This document shows positions 17,528 to 26,318 of a stretch of DNA of 64,000 nt, in pieces; the first letter of the stretch is position 1; every line of letters begins with the position of its first letter. Under the pieces are notes generated by a model. It ran no database searches. It had not been told where the DNA came from and was given only the letters and a program-made list of their open reading frames with translations. The DNA is from an uncultured Collinsella sp. (GTDB lineage: Bacteria > Actinomycetota > Coriobacteriia > Coriobacteriales > Coriobacteriaceae). The translations under genes and the position numbers were made by a program. The stretch spans positions 158,181 through 222,180 of the forward strand of contig CAKUON010000004.1 of the NCBI GenBank assembly GCA_934668875.1, written 5' to 3'.

Positions 17528-17720
17528 CGTGCATTTTTTGGAGTATTCAGCAATGGCGTGTCCCGAAAGAGGCTAGGACGACTGTTTTAAGTGCCCCCGA
17601 TGGCGTAATTCGCCATCGGGGGCACTTATTTATGCCGATTGGGCGCAATATGGGCATCAGATAGGGCTTCGAAGACGGTGCGCGGTGCGCTCCGATGCTG
17701 AATACTCCCAAAAATGCACG
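17528..17720. repeat. 193-bp element with 25-bp terminal inverted repeats
   Basis: CGTGCATTTTTTGGAGTATT... (17528-17552) and its inverse at 17696-17720 match over 25 bp with one difference. The interior carries a long hairpin (17590-17627) and no open frame. This is the layout of a miniature inverted-repeat element, but paired regulatory sequences are equally possible. Confidence 0.55.
17590..17627. terminator. Bidirectional hairpin terminator
   Basis: AAGTGCCCCCGATGGCG and CGCCATCGGGGGCACTT form a perfect 17-bp stem with a TAATT loop, followed by ATTTAT on the plus strand. It probably terminates the LacI gene. Confidence 0.75.
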
Positions 17721-17811
17721 GCGGAACATGACCCACCTGGCCAAAGCGCTCAAGTTCGGTATTCGGGGACGCCTGCCAATTCGCAATACATACAAGTCAC
17801 GGCTCCAGTAA

Positions 17812-17838
17812 CCGTTGAACGGGCAAAATCGACCGTTC
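17812..17838 (+). promoter_or_regulatory. Tandem CCGTT motif upstream of uxaC
   Basis: CCGTTG (17812) and CCGTTC (17833) are 21 bp apart, with AAAATCGA immediately before the second. The same spacing and flank occur before the GPH transporter gene and, with a similar flank, before the GntP gene. Possible activator site. Confidence 0.45.
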
Positions 17839-17852
17839 ACCCCATGGTGGTT

Positions 17853-17905
17853 AGGTGAACGTTCACCTGTACGTAACAAATGCACTAAGATGGTGAACGT
17901 TCACC
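17853..17905 (+). promoter_or_regulatory. Paired LacI-type operators of uxaCBA
   Basis: AGGTGAACGTTCACCT (17853-17868) and GGTGAACGTTCACC (17892-17905) are perfect palindromes with centres 38 bp apart. A possible -10 box TAAGAT (17886-17891) lies between them. Confidence 0.75.
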
Positions 17906-17958
17906 TAGAGGATAACGGGCGCACGGTGCACCCGCTCCGCCAACAGAGGGGTTGTTTG

Positions 17959-19386
17959 ATGAAAAACTTCATGGACGATCAGGATTTCCTGCTAAGCACC
18001 AAGACCGGCGAGGAGCTGTTCCACAACTTTGCCGAGGGCATGCCCATCGTCGACTACCACTGCCACATCTCTCCCAAGGAGATCTGGGATGACAAGCGTT
18101 TTGAGAACATCACCGAGGTTTGGCTGGGCGGCGACCACTACAAGTGGCGCCTGATGCGCGCCAACGGCGTTGACGAGCGCTTCATCACCGGCGATGCCCC
18201 TGCTCGCGAGAAGTTCCAGAAGTGGGCCGAGACCCTGGGTCGTTGCGTGGGCAACCCCGTCTTTGAGTGGAGCCACCTGGAGCTCAAGCGTTTCTTTGGC
18301 TACGAGGGCGTCCTCAACGGCAATACCGCCCAGGAGGTCTGGGACCTCGCCAACGCTAAGCTCGCCGAGGCCAGCTTTACCTGCCGCAACCTGATCAAGC
18401 AGTCCAACGTCCGCATGATCTGCACTACCGACGACCCCGCCGACAGCTTTGAGTGGCACAAGAAGATTGCCGCCGACGACGGTTTTGACGTTCAGGTCGT
18501 CCCGGCCATGCGTCCCGATGCCGCCCTGCGCATCGAGCGCGGCCAGGAGTTCGCCGACTACTGCAGGCACCTCTCCGAGGTCGCCGGCGTCGATGTTAAC
18601 GACTTCGAGGGCATGAAGGCCGCCATCTCCAAGCGCTACGATGTTGCCCACGAGCTGGGCTGCCGCGCCTCCGACCACGCACTCGACTACGTCATGTATG
18701 TCCCGGCTACCGCCGAGGAGATCGAGGCCATCTTCGCCAAGGGCCTGGCTGCCGAGCCGCTCACCGAGGAAGAGGTCCTTAAGTACAAGACCGCCTTTAT
18801 GCAGTTTGTCGCCGGCGAGTATGTCCGCCTGGGTTGGGCCATGCAGCTGCACTTTGGCTGCAAGCGCGACAACAACCGTGCCATGTTCGCCAAGCTCGGT
18901 CCCGATACCGGTTACGACTGCATCTCCAACTACACGCCGTCTGACCAGCTCGCCGATTTCCTCAACTCCATCCAGGAGACCTGCGGCCTGCCCAAGACCA
19001 TCCTGTACAGCCTGAACCCCATCGATAACACCATGATCGATACCGTCATGGGCTGCTTCCAGGAGGCCCCGACTGCCGGCAAGATCCAGAACGGTTCCGC
19101 TTGGTGGTTCAACGACAACGAGGTCGGCATGCGCGAGCAGCTCACGGCCCTTGCCAACGAGGGCGTTCTGGGCAACTTCGTCGGCATGCTCACCGACTCC
19201 CGTTCCTTCCTGTCCTATCCGCGTCACGAGTACTTCCGCCGCGTGCTGTGCAGTGTGATCGGCGAGTGGGTCGAGCAGGGCAAGTATCCGGCCGACATGG
19301 AGCTGCTGGGCACCATCGTGCGCGACATCAGCTACAACAACTCCGTCCGCTACTTCGGTTTTGACCTGGACACCGTCGAGGCCTAA
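17959..19386 (+). CDS. uxaC: Uronate isomerase
   Basis: Isomerises D-galacturonate to D-tagaturonate (and D-glucuronate to D-fructuronate), the first intracellular step of galacturonate use. The 475-residue product has the amidohydrolase-fold start PIVDYHCHISPKEIW (about residues 28-42) and the usual family length. I start at ATG 17959 with CAGAGGGG before it; a longer in-frame extension would run back over the operators. It is first in the uxaC-uxaB-uxaA unit, 96 bp before uxaB. Confidence 0.96.
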   Translation: MKNFMDDQDFLLSTKTGEELFHNFAEGMPIVDYHCHISPKEIWDDKRFENITEVWLGGDHYKWRLMRANGVDERFITGDAPAREKFQKWAETLGRCVGNPVFEWSHLELKRFFGYEGVLNGNTAQEVWDLANAKLAEASFTCRNLIKQSNVRMICTTDDPADSFEWHKKIAADDGFDVQVVPAMRPDAALRIERGQEFADYCRHLSEVAGVDVNDFEGMKAAISKRYDVAHELGCRASDHALDYVMYVPATAEEIEAIFAKGLAAEPLTEEEVLKYKTAFMQFVAGEYVRLGWAMQLHFGCKRDNNRAMFAKLGPDTGYDCISNYTPSDQLADFLNSIQETCGLPKTILYSLNPIDNTMIDTVMGCFQEAPTAGKIQNGSAWWFNDNEVGMREQLTALANEGVLGNFVGMLTDSRSFLSYPRHEYFRRVLCSVIGEWVEQGKYPADMELLGTIVRDISYNNSVRYFGFDLDTVEA

Positions 19387-19482
19387 ATCCGCACCGAGCC
19401 ACACCGAACTCGGGAGCGCCGTCGCCACACGCGGCGCCTCCGGCAAGCTTTCACGCTAACAAACGCCTAAGGAGATACATAG

Positions 19483-20997
19483 ATGGAGAACATCAGCTAC
19501 GAGACGCTCGAGAAGATCGGTTATAAGGGTTACGTGCTGCCCAAGGACGCCCCCGAGAAGGTCCTGCAGTTTGGCGAGGGCAACTTCCTGCGCGCTTTCG
19601 TGGACCGCTTCTTTGACATGGGCAACGAGGCCACCGGCTGGAACGGCAAGGTCGTCATGGTGCAGCCCATCAGCGGTGCCTTTGGCTTTGCCGACGGCAT
19701 CAATGCCCAGGACGACCTGTACACCGTGCTGGTGCGCGGCAAGGAGAACGGCAACACGGTCGATGAGTCCCGCGTGATCAGCGCTTGCAGCCGCTGCCTC
19801 AACCCGTACCGCGAGGACGACTACCGCGCCATGATGGAGGTCGCCGTCTCCGACGACCTGGAGATCATCGTCTCCAACACCACCGAGGCCGGCATCGCCT
19901 ACGATCCGTCCTGCAAGGCCGATGACATGCCGCCCGCGAGCTTCCCGGCCAAGCTGGCCCAGGTGCTCCACAACCGCTGGGCTGCCGGTAAGCCGGGCGT
20001 CATCGTGCTCGCCTGCGAGCTCATCGACCACAACGGCGAGGAGCTGCTGCGCATCATGAACCAGTACGTGAGCGATTGGGGCTGGGAGGACGAGTTCTCG
20101 CAGTGGATGGCCAATGACTGCACCATCTGCACCACGCTCGTCGACACCATCGTTCCCGGCCGCATCCGCGATCCCAAGGAGGCCGCTGCGGTTGCCGAGC
20201 GTCTGGGCTACGAGGATCCCTTCCTGGCCGTGCGCGAGCCCTTCCAGATGTGGGGCATCCAGGGCGATGAGTCGCTCAAGGAGCGTCTGCCCTTCGTGAA
20301 GGCCGGCCTGCCGGGCGTCTTTGTGACCCCCGACGTCACCCCGTACAAGAAGCGCAAGGTCCGCATCCTTAACGGTGCCCATACCGCCTTTGTTCCGGGT
20401 TCTTGGGTTGCCGGTTTTGACATCGTGCGCGACTGCATGCACGACGAGACCATCCGCGGCTTTATGAACACCATGCTCTACGACGAGGTCATCCCGACGC
20501 TTGCCGCCGACCTGGATGTCGAGGACTGCAAGGCCTTTGCCGCCGCCGTCGAGAACCGCTTCGATAACCCGTTTATCGACCACGCGCTGCTCTCCATCTG
20601 CCTCAACTCCACTGCCAAGTGGCGTGCCCGCGACCTGCCCACGCTCAAGGACTATGTTGCCGAGACCGGTAACCTGCCCAAGTGCCTGTCCACGAGCCTG
20701 GCCACGCTCATCGCGTTCTACACGCAGGAGCTCGTTGCCCGCGAGGGCGACGGCCTGCACCTGCGTCGCGCCGACGGCACCGAGTACACCGCTCAGGACG
20801 ACGCCTTCGTGCTCGATTTCTACGCCGCCCACGCCGGCGCCGACGATGCCGAGTTGGTGCACGACGTGCTCACCAACGAGCAGATGTGGGGCGAGGACCT
20901 GACTCAGATCGCCGGTCTTGAGGAGTTTGTCGTCAACGCGCTCGCGGTCGTGCGTGCCGAGGGCGTCAAGCAGGCATTCGCCAACGCCCAGGCCTAA
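19483..20997 (+). CDS. uxaB: Tagaturonate reductase (altronate oxidoreductase)
   Basis: NADH-dependent reduction of tagaturonate to altronate. The 504-residue product belongs to the mannitol dehydrogenase family. It has the UxaB-typical VLQFGEGNFLRAFVDRFFD near residues 27-45, NTTEAGI near 131 and a C-terminal helical domain. AAGGAG precedes ATG 19483. The UxaB assignment over UxuB (fructuronate reductase) rests on this N-terminal block and on the adjacent uxaA. It lies between uxaC and uxaA. Confidence 0.93.
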   Translation: MENISYETLEKIGYKGYVLPKDAPEKVLQFGEGNFLRAFVDRFFDMGNEATGWNGKVVMVQPISGAFGFADGINAQDDLYTVLVRGKENGNTVDESRVISACSRCLNPYREDDYRAMMEVAVSDDLEIIVSNTTEAGIAYDPSCKADDMPPASFPAKLAQVLHNRWAAGKPGVIVLACELIDHNGEELLRIMNQYVSDWGWEDEFSQWMANDCTICTTLVDTIVPGRIRDPKEAAAVAERLGYEDPFLAVREPFQMWGIQGDESLKERLPFVKAGLPGVFVTPDVTPYKKRKVRILNGAHTAFVPGSWVAGFDIVRDCMHDETIRGFMNTMLYDEVIPTLAADLDVEDCKAFAAAVENRFDNPFIDHALLSICLNSTAKWRARDLPTLKDYVAETGNLPKCLSTSLATLIAFYTQELVAREGDGLHLRRADGTEYTAQDDAFVLDFYAAHAGADDAELVHDVLTNEQMWGEDLTQIAGLEEFVVNALAVVRAEGVKQAFANAQA

Positions 20998-21007
20998 ATC
21001 CTTTTGT

Positions 21008-21045
21008 GCGCCCGCCGGCCAACCGGTGGGCGCCGCTCGTTTTTT
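21008..21045 (+). terminator. Hairpin with T run between uxaB and uxaA
   Basis: GCGCCCGCCGG and CCGGTGGGCGC form an 11-bp stem with one mismatch and a CCAA loop. TTTTTT starts 6 nt later. It may reduce uxaA expression relative to uxaC and uxaB rather than stop the operon. Confidence 0.6.
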
Positions 21046-21075
21046 GCTCAACCTGTAGGGTTAGGACTCTTTGTA

Positions 21076-22560
21076 ATGAACACTATCCAGATCAATCCGG
21101 CCGATAACGTGATTGTTGCGCTGTCGCCGCTCGCCAAGGGTACCGCCGTCGCGGTCCCCGGCGTGGGCGAGGTCGTGGCCGTGGAGGATATCCCGCAGGG
21201 CCACAAGATGGCCGTGCGCGCGATTGCCGCGGGGGAGGACGTCATCAAGTACGGCCTGCCCATCGGACACGTGACGGGCGACATCCAACCCGGTCAGTGG
21301 CTTCACACACACAATGTGAAGACCAACCTTTCGGGTGAGGTCGAGTACACCTACAACCCCACGCATCCGGTCGTGGATCCCATTGAGCCCGAGACCTTTA
21401 TGGGCTTCCGCCGCGCCGACGGCCGCGTCGCCACGCGCAACGAGCTGTGGATCATCCCCACGGTCGGTTGCGTCAACGAGGTCGCACGCGCCATGTGTGA
21501 GCAGGCTCAGGATCTGGTCGAGGGCTCGCTCGAGGGCGTCTATTACTTCCCGCACCCCTTCGGCTGCTCGCAGACCGGCGCCGACCACGCCCAGACGCGT
21601 CGTCTGCTGGTGGCGCTCTCGCGTCACCCCAATGCCGCCGGCGTGCTGTTCCTGTCGCTCGGTTGTGAAAACTGCACGCATCAGCAGGTGCTCGACGAGC
21701 TCGGTGACTTCGATCACGAGCGCGTCCGCTTCCTCACCTGCCAGGACGTTGCCGACGAGCAGGTCGAGGGCCACAAGATCCTGGCCGAGCTGGCCGACCT
21801 CGCCAAGCAGGCCAAGCGCGAGCCCATTCCAGCTTCCGAGTTGGTTATCGGTCTTAAGTGCGGCGGCTCCGACGGTCTTTCGGGCATTACCGCCAACCCC
21901 ACGATCGGTCGCGTGAGCGATATGGTCGTCGCGCGTGGCGGCACGTCGGTACTGACCGAGGTGCCTGAGATGTTTGGCGCCGAGAGCATCCTGCTCGACC
22001 GCTGCGAGAACGAGCAGGTCTTTAACGCCGCCTCCGATATGCTCAACGGCTTTAAGGACTACTTCATCAGCCACGGTGAGGTGGTCTACGAGAATCCGAG
22101 CCCCGGTAACAAGGACGGCGGCATTACCACGCTCGAGGACAAGAGCTGCGGTTGCGTGCAAAAGGGCGGCTCCGCGCCCATCGTCGACGTGCTGCCGTAC
22201 GCCGGCCAGGCCACCAAGCATGGCCTGAACATGCTGTGCGGCCCGGGCAACGATATGGTGTCGACCACGGCGCTCACCGCCGCCGGTTGCCATGTGATCC
22301 TGTTCTCGACCGGTCGCGGTACGCCGTTTGGCGCGCCGGCGCCCACCCTCAAGGTATTCACCAATCAGCGCCTGTGCGACCACAAGGCCAACTGGATAGA
22401 CTTTAACGCCGGTGTGGTGGCTACGGGCGAGCGTACGCTCGATGAGGCTGCCGAGGACTTGTTCCAGCTGGTGCTTGAGACGGCGAGCGGCAAACTTACG
22501 AGTGCCGAGCGTCGCGGCTGCCACGAGATCAGCATCTGGAAGGACGGCGTCTGCCTGTAG
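21076..22560 (+). CDS. uxaA: Altronate dehydratase
   Basis: Dehydrates D-altronate to 2-keto-3-deoxygluconate, using an iron-dependent active site. The 494-residue product has an N-terminal SAF domain (HKMAVRAIAAGEDVIKYGLP near residues 50-69) and the long UxaA catalytic part with conserved cysteines (HPFGCSQTGADH, SLGCENCTHQQ, KSCGCVQKGG). ATG 21076 is chosen; AGGA lies about 9 bp upstream. It is the last gene of the uxaCBA unit, followed by a terminator. Confidence 0.96.
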   Translation: MNTIQINPADNVIVALSPLAKGTAVAVPGVGEVVAVEDIPQGHKMAVRAIAAGEDVIKYGLPIGHVTGDIQPGQWLHTHNVKTNLSGEVEYTYNPTHPVVDPIEPETFMGFRRADGRVATRNELWIIPTVGCVNEVARAMCEQAQDLVEGSLEGVYYFPHPFGCSQTGADHAQTRRLLVALSRHPNAAGVLFLSLGCENCTHQQVLDELGDFDHERVRFLTCQDVADEQVEGHKILAELADLAKQAKREPIPASELVIGLKCGGSDGLSGITANPTIGRVSDMVVARGGTSVLTEVPEMFGAESILLDRCENEQVFNAASDMLNGFKDYFISHGEVVYENPSPGNKDGGITTLEDKSCGCVQKGGSAPIVDVLPYAGQATKHGLNMLCGPGNDMVSTTALTAAGCHVILFSTGRGTPFGAPAPTLKVFTNQRLCDHKANWIDFNAGVVATGERTLDEAAEDLFQLVLETASGKLTSAERRGCHEISIWKDGVCL

Positions 22561-22593
22561 GGGCAAGCGCATCCGAGCATAGTTCCTATATAA

Positions 22594-22629
22594 CGGTCCC
22601 GTCGGGAGTAGTCCCGGCGGGACCGTTTT
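22594..22629 (+). terminator. uxaA terminator
   Basis: GGTCCCGTCGGGA pairs with TCCCGGCGGGACC (one wobble) around a short loop, followed by GTTTTG. Confidence 0.8.
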
Positions 22630-22660
22630 GCTTACGGTGTGCATGAAAAAGGAAATCATA

Positions 22661-22833
22661 ATAAACGTTCACCTTTTTCTATTTGTCCCATATGACATCT
22701 TTACCAGCAAAAAATAGGGCCATGGGCCTCAAATGTGTCCGTTCAGCGGTAAAAATCGACCGTTCGGGGATAATATGCAAGTGAACGTTCACCTCACGTA
22801 AGGAATCGCGCATAATCTAACTAAACGTTCACC
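22661..22833 (+). promoter_or_regulatory. Regulatory region of the GPH transporter gene
   Basis: The 351 bp between uxaA and the transporter gene hold three AACGTT operators: a half-site at 22662-22673, GTGAACGTTCAC at 22781-22792 and TAAACGTTCACC at 22822-22833. The last two have centres 40 bp apart and flank a possible -10 box, CATAAT (22811-22816). CCGTTC at 22739 and 22760 repeats with 21-bp spacing, again with AAAATCGA before the second. Confidence 0.65.
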
Positions 22834-22911
22834 CTGAACGAGATGCAGACAGACGTCGGTGTGGACTTCAATGTCTTGTTCCAAGACAATCGAGAAAAGA
22901 GAGGGAGCTCG

Positions 22912-24471
22912 ATGACTAACAAGATCGGCAAAAAGCGCAAGATCACATTCTGGACGCGCCTGGGCTTTGGTATGGGCGGTATGCTCAACTCCGGTGCCCT
23001 GAGCTTTACGCACAGCTACATGGTGCTGTTCCTGTCCACGGAGTGCGGCCTTTCCGCAGGCGAGGCTGCTCTGATCAGCTCGTTCGCCATTTACCTCAAC
23101 GCCATCCTTTGCCCGCTGATGGGCTTCGTGGCCGATAACTTCTACGCCACCAAGATCGGCCGCATCTTCGGTCGTCGCCGTTTCTGGATTCTGCTGGCTA
23201 TCCCGATGATGATCGCCGAGCCGCTCATCTTCGTCGCCACGCCGTTCGGCTTCCCGTACTACTTCGCGCTGTACCTGATCTACAACGTCGCGTACACGTT
23301 CTGCACCGCCAACCTGTCGCCGCTGACCATCGAGATGACCGACGACTTCAAGGAGCGTACGTACCTCACCGGCTACAAGCACCTCTTTGGTAACGCTGCC
23401 GGCTTCCTGATGGCTGCGCTCGTCGGCTTCGGCTTTGGTACCTTCGGCGAGACCAACCCGTTCAGCTACTTCATCATCGCCTCGATCAACGCTTCGGTCA
23501 TGGCAATCTCGCTGCTCTGCGTCTACCTGTCCACCTGGGAGCACACCCCCGAGGAGGTCGCTCAGGAGAAGATCGAGAGCGTCGGCGAGGGCATCAAGAA
23601 GTTCTTCATCGACGTCGTTTCCACCTTCCGCAACAAGTCCTTCCGTAAGGTTCTGTACGCACAGGTCTCCACGAAGCTCGCTGCTGCCTGCTGGTCCGCC
23701 TGCCTGTCCTTCTTCATCGTCTACTGCCTGCAGATTCCTAAGTCCTACGAGTCCGTGATGGAGATGCCCGGCAAGGTCGTCGCTATCGTCTGCACCGCTA
23801 TCTGGGTTGCCCTCATGGCCAAGAAGGGCTTCCATAAGTCTTGGTACCTGGCCAACGTCGGTTGCGCCGCGTGCATCATCGCGTACAACTACTTCGCCTT
23901 TGGTCAGATCAACGGCACCTCCACGGTCGCCATCGCCATGATCGCCTACCCCATCATCTTCGCCATCTGGAAGTTCTTCTACGTTGGTTTCCAGTATCTG
24001 CCCGACGTCCTGCTCAACTACATCCCCGATGTCGATGAGCTCATCACCCTGCGTCGCCGCGAGGGCATCTACAGCTCCGCTCAGCAGCTCTGCCAGCAGA
24101 TCGCCCAGGCTGTCGCCGTCAACGCATGGGCTATCGTCCTCGCTGCCTCCGGCTTCATTCAGACCGCCGGCAACAGCGACGCCGTGACCCAGCCCGCAAC
24201 CGTGCCTCTGTACATCTGCGGCTACATGCTCATCGGCTGCGCCGGTTTCTTCCTGCTCGCAGCTGTCCTTGCCCGCGGCATCAAGATCGACAAGGAGCAG
24301 TGCGACATCCTCTGCGACGAGATCAAGCGCGTCAAGGAGGGCGGCAAGATGGCCGATGTCCAGCCCGAGGTCAAGGCGCTCTGCGAGGAGCTCTCCGGCT
24401 TCAAGTATGAGGACTGCTTCGCTCACAACAACGTTGGCTTCCAGGACGGCAGCGTGACGCCCGCCGAGTAG
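22912..24471 (+). CDS. GPH-family sugar:cation symporter (MFS)
   Basis: A 519-residue membrane protein with about 12 helices, of the glycoside-pentoside-hexuronide symporter family (N-terminal RLGFGMGGMLNSGALSFTHS; cytoplasmic loop RIFGRRRFW). By position it probably imports galacturonate or oligogalacturonides for the enzymes encoded downstream. The hydrophilic C-terminal tail of about 60 residues with two CD/CE-type cysteine clusters is unusual. I start at ATG 22912 (GAGGGAG before it); an upstream in-frame extension overlaps operator DNA. Substrate is inferred from context only. Confidence 0.88.
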   Translation: MTNKIGKKRKITFWTRLGFGMGGMLNSGALSFTHSYMVLFLSTECGLSAGEAALISSFAIYLNAILCPLMGFVADNFYATKIGRIFGRRRFWILLAIPMMIAEPLIFVATPFGFPYYFALYLIYNVAYTFCTANLSPLTIEMTDDFKERTYLTGYKHLFGNAAGFLMAALVGFGFGTFGETNPFSYFIIASINASVMAISLLCVYLSTWEHTPEEVAQEKIESVGEGIKKFFIDVVSTFRNKSFRKVLYAQVSTKLAAACWSACLSFFIVYCLQIPKSYESVMEMPGKVVAIVCTAIWVALMAKKGFHKSWYLANVGCAACIIAYNYFAFGQINGTSTVAIAMIAYPIIFAIWKFFYVGFQYLPDVLLNYIPDVDELITLRRREGIYSSAQQLCQQIAQAVAVNAWAIVLAASGFIQTAGNSDAVTQPATVPLYICGYMLIGCAGFFLLAAVLARGIKIDKEQCDILCDEIKRVKEGGKMADVQPEVKALCEELSGFKYEDCFAHNNVGFQDGSVTPAE

Positions 24472-24495
24472 GGCTAGCCTATCGTCCAAACCACA

Positions 24496-24539
24496 GGGCC
24501 GTGCCACCGGATATCCGCCGGCAGGTACGGCCCTTTTTT
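24496..24539 (+). terminator. Terminator after the GPH transporter gene
   Basis: GGGCCGTGCC and GGTACGGCCC form a 10-bp stem (one mismatch), followed by TTTTTT. Confidence 0.8.
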
Positions 24540-24588
24540 GCAACAGCGTACAATTAACTTTTAGAGAATCTTTTTGAGGGAGAAATCC

Positions 24589-26184
24589 ATGGAGACGAAC
24601 GTTATCTGGCGCAACGCCCACGCGGCCGTGATCGAGCTCGACGACGGCGGCTACTTTACCTGCGCCGATACGTGGGAGATCTTTGTCAACGACGAGCCCG
24701 CCGGCACCACGAACACGGTCGAGACCTATGTCGACGGCCTGGTTCCCGGCAAGCGCAACCTGGTTCGCTTCGTCTGCGGCGAGCGCGAGCTGAGCGTGGG
24801 CGTCACCACGCCGGCAGAGCCTTTTACCATTAACGTTTGCGACTGCGGCGCAAAGGGCGATGCTAAGCACGACGACACCACCAACATCCAGGTCGCCATC
24901 ATGGCCTGTCCCAAGGGTGGTCGCGTGCTGATTCCCGCCGGCAACTACCGCATCAAGTCGCTCTTCCTCAAGAGCCATATCAACATCGAGCTTGCCGAGG
25001 GTGCCGTGCTGTTGGCCCGCCACGACCGCGCGGCGCTTGCCTACATCCCCGGTACGGTCAAGGGCGACGAGGGCGCCGGTTACGCCGGTACCGACATGAC
25101 CCCGCTGGGCCGTTGGGAAGGCGAGAGCTTTGCAACCTATTGCTCCACCTTTACCGGCCTGAGCGTGCACGACGTGTGCATCTATGGCCGCGGTGCAATT
25201 GACGGCCAGACCGATTTTGCCGAGGACAACTGGTGGAACAAGGACTTTAAGAATATCTTCCGTCCCGAGGAGGGCCGCGAGGTCGCCCGTCCGCGTATGA
25301 TCTTCCTGTCCGAGTGCGAGAACGTGAGCCTGGCCGGCTTCACCGTCCGCAACAGCCCGGCGTGGAACATCCATCCCATCCTGTGCGAGCACGTCGATGC
25401 ACTCTGCCTGTCCATCGAGGGTCCCAAGAACTCCCACAACACCGACGGCTTCGATCCCGAGAGCTGCGGCTTTGTTCGCATCTTGGGCTGCCAGTTCTCG
25501 GTGGGCGACGACTGCATCGCCATCAAGAGCGGCAAGCTGGGCATTGAGCCCGAGCTTCGCCCCGCAACGCACGACGTGCTGATCTCGCACTGCTACATGC
25601 ACGATGGCCACGGCGCCGTGGTCCTGGGTTCCGAGGCCGCCGGCGGCATCAAGGACCTTACCGTGAGCAAGTGCCTGTTCGAGCGCACCGACCGCGGCCT
25701 GCGCGTCAAGACTCGTCGCGGCCGCGGCAAGGACGCCGTCAACGAGGGCATCACCTTCGAGCACATTCGCATGGACGAGGTCCTCACGCCCTTCGTGGTC
25801 AACTCGTTCTACTTCTGCGACAAGGACGGCAAGACCGACTACGTCCAGAACCGCGAGGCGCTGCCCGTTGACGACCGCACGCCCGGCTTTGGCGCCACCA
25901 CGTTCCGCGATATCGAGGCGACCAACTGCCATGCTGCCGTGGCCTACATCACGGGCCTGCCCGAGAGCAAGGTGACGCGCCTGACGTTCCAGGACGTCCA
26001 TGTGACCTTCGCGCCGGATGCCGAGCCCTTTGTCCCGGCTATGGCCTGCGGCGTTGAGCCCATGGTGCGCCAGGGCATCATCGCGCAAAACGTCAAGGTG
26101 CTCGACTTGCAGAATGTGAGCATCGAAGGCCAGGACGGCGAGGAGTTGCAGCTCCAAAACGTCGACAAGGTTGTGCGCGCGTAA
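24589..26184 (+). CDS. GH28 polygalacturonase
   Basis: A 531-residue parallel beta-helix hydrolase that cleaves alpha-1,4-galacturonan, probably as an exo-enzyme on oligogalacturonides. Family motifs are in order: NTDGFDPES (near residue 286), GDDCIAIKSG (near 306), DGHGAVVLGSE (near 343) and LRVKTRRGRG (near 374, the RxK motif). An N-terminal beta domain of about 80 residues precedes them. No signal peptide is visible, so it is predicted to be cytoplasmic. ATG 24589 follows GAGGGAG. Confidence 0.92.
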   Translation: METNVIWRNAHAAVIELDDGGYFTCADTWEIFVNDEPAGTTNTVETYVDGLVPGKRNLVRFVCGERELSVGVTTPAEPFTINVCDCGAKGDAKHDDTTNIQVAIMACPKGGRVLIPAGNYRIKSLFLKSHINIELAEGAVLLARHDRAALAYIPGTVKGDEGAGYAGTDMTPLGRWEGESFATYCSTFTGLSVHDVCIYGRGAIDGQTDFAEDNWWNKDFKNIFRPEEGREVARPRMIFLSECENVSLAGFTVRNSPAWNIHPILCEHVDALCLSIEGPKNSHNTDGFDPESCGFVRILGCQFSVGDDCIAIKSGKLGIEPELRPATHDVLISHCYMHDGHGAVVLGSEAAGGIKDLTVSKCLFERTDRGLRVKTRRGRGKDAVNEGITFEHIRMDEVLTPFVVNSFYFCDKDGKTDYVQNREALPVDDRTPGFGATTFRDIEATNCHAAVAYITGLPESKVTRLTFQDVHVTFAPDAEPFVPAMACGVEPMVRQGIIAQNVKVLDLQNVSIEGQDGEELQLQNVDKVVRA

Positions 26185-26221
26185 GCGTCTGCTCTTAAAC
26201 AATCGAATCCGGCATGTTACG

Positions 26222-26263
26222 ACGTGCGATGGACGGGGCCTTCCCGACCCATCGCACGTGCTC
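26222..26263 (+). terminator. Hairpin after the GH28 gene
   Basis: ACGTGCGATGG and CCATCGCACGT form a perfect 11-bp stem with a 16-nt loop; only CTCTTTAT follows. It could be a weak terminator or an intercistronic stabiliser. Confidence 0.55.
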
Positions 26264-26318
26264 TTTATATGCCGGAACTGCAGCGTAGGCGATCCGCGAC
26301 GAAAGGGCGTAGCGACTG

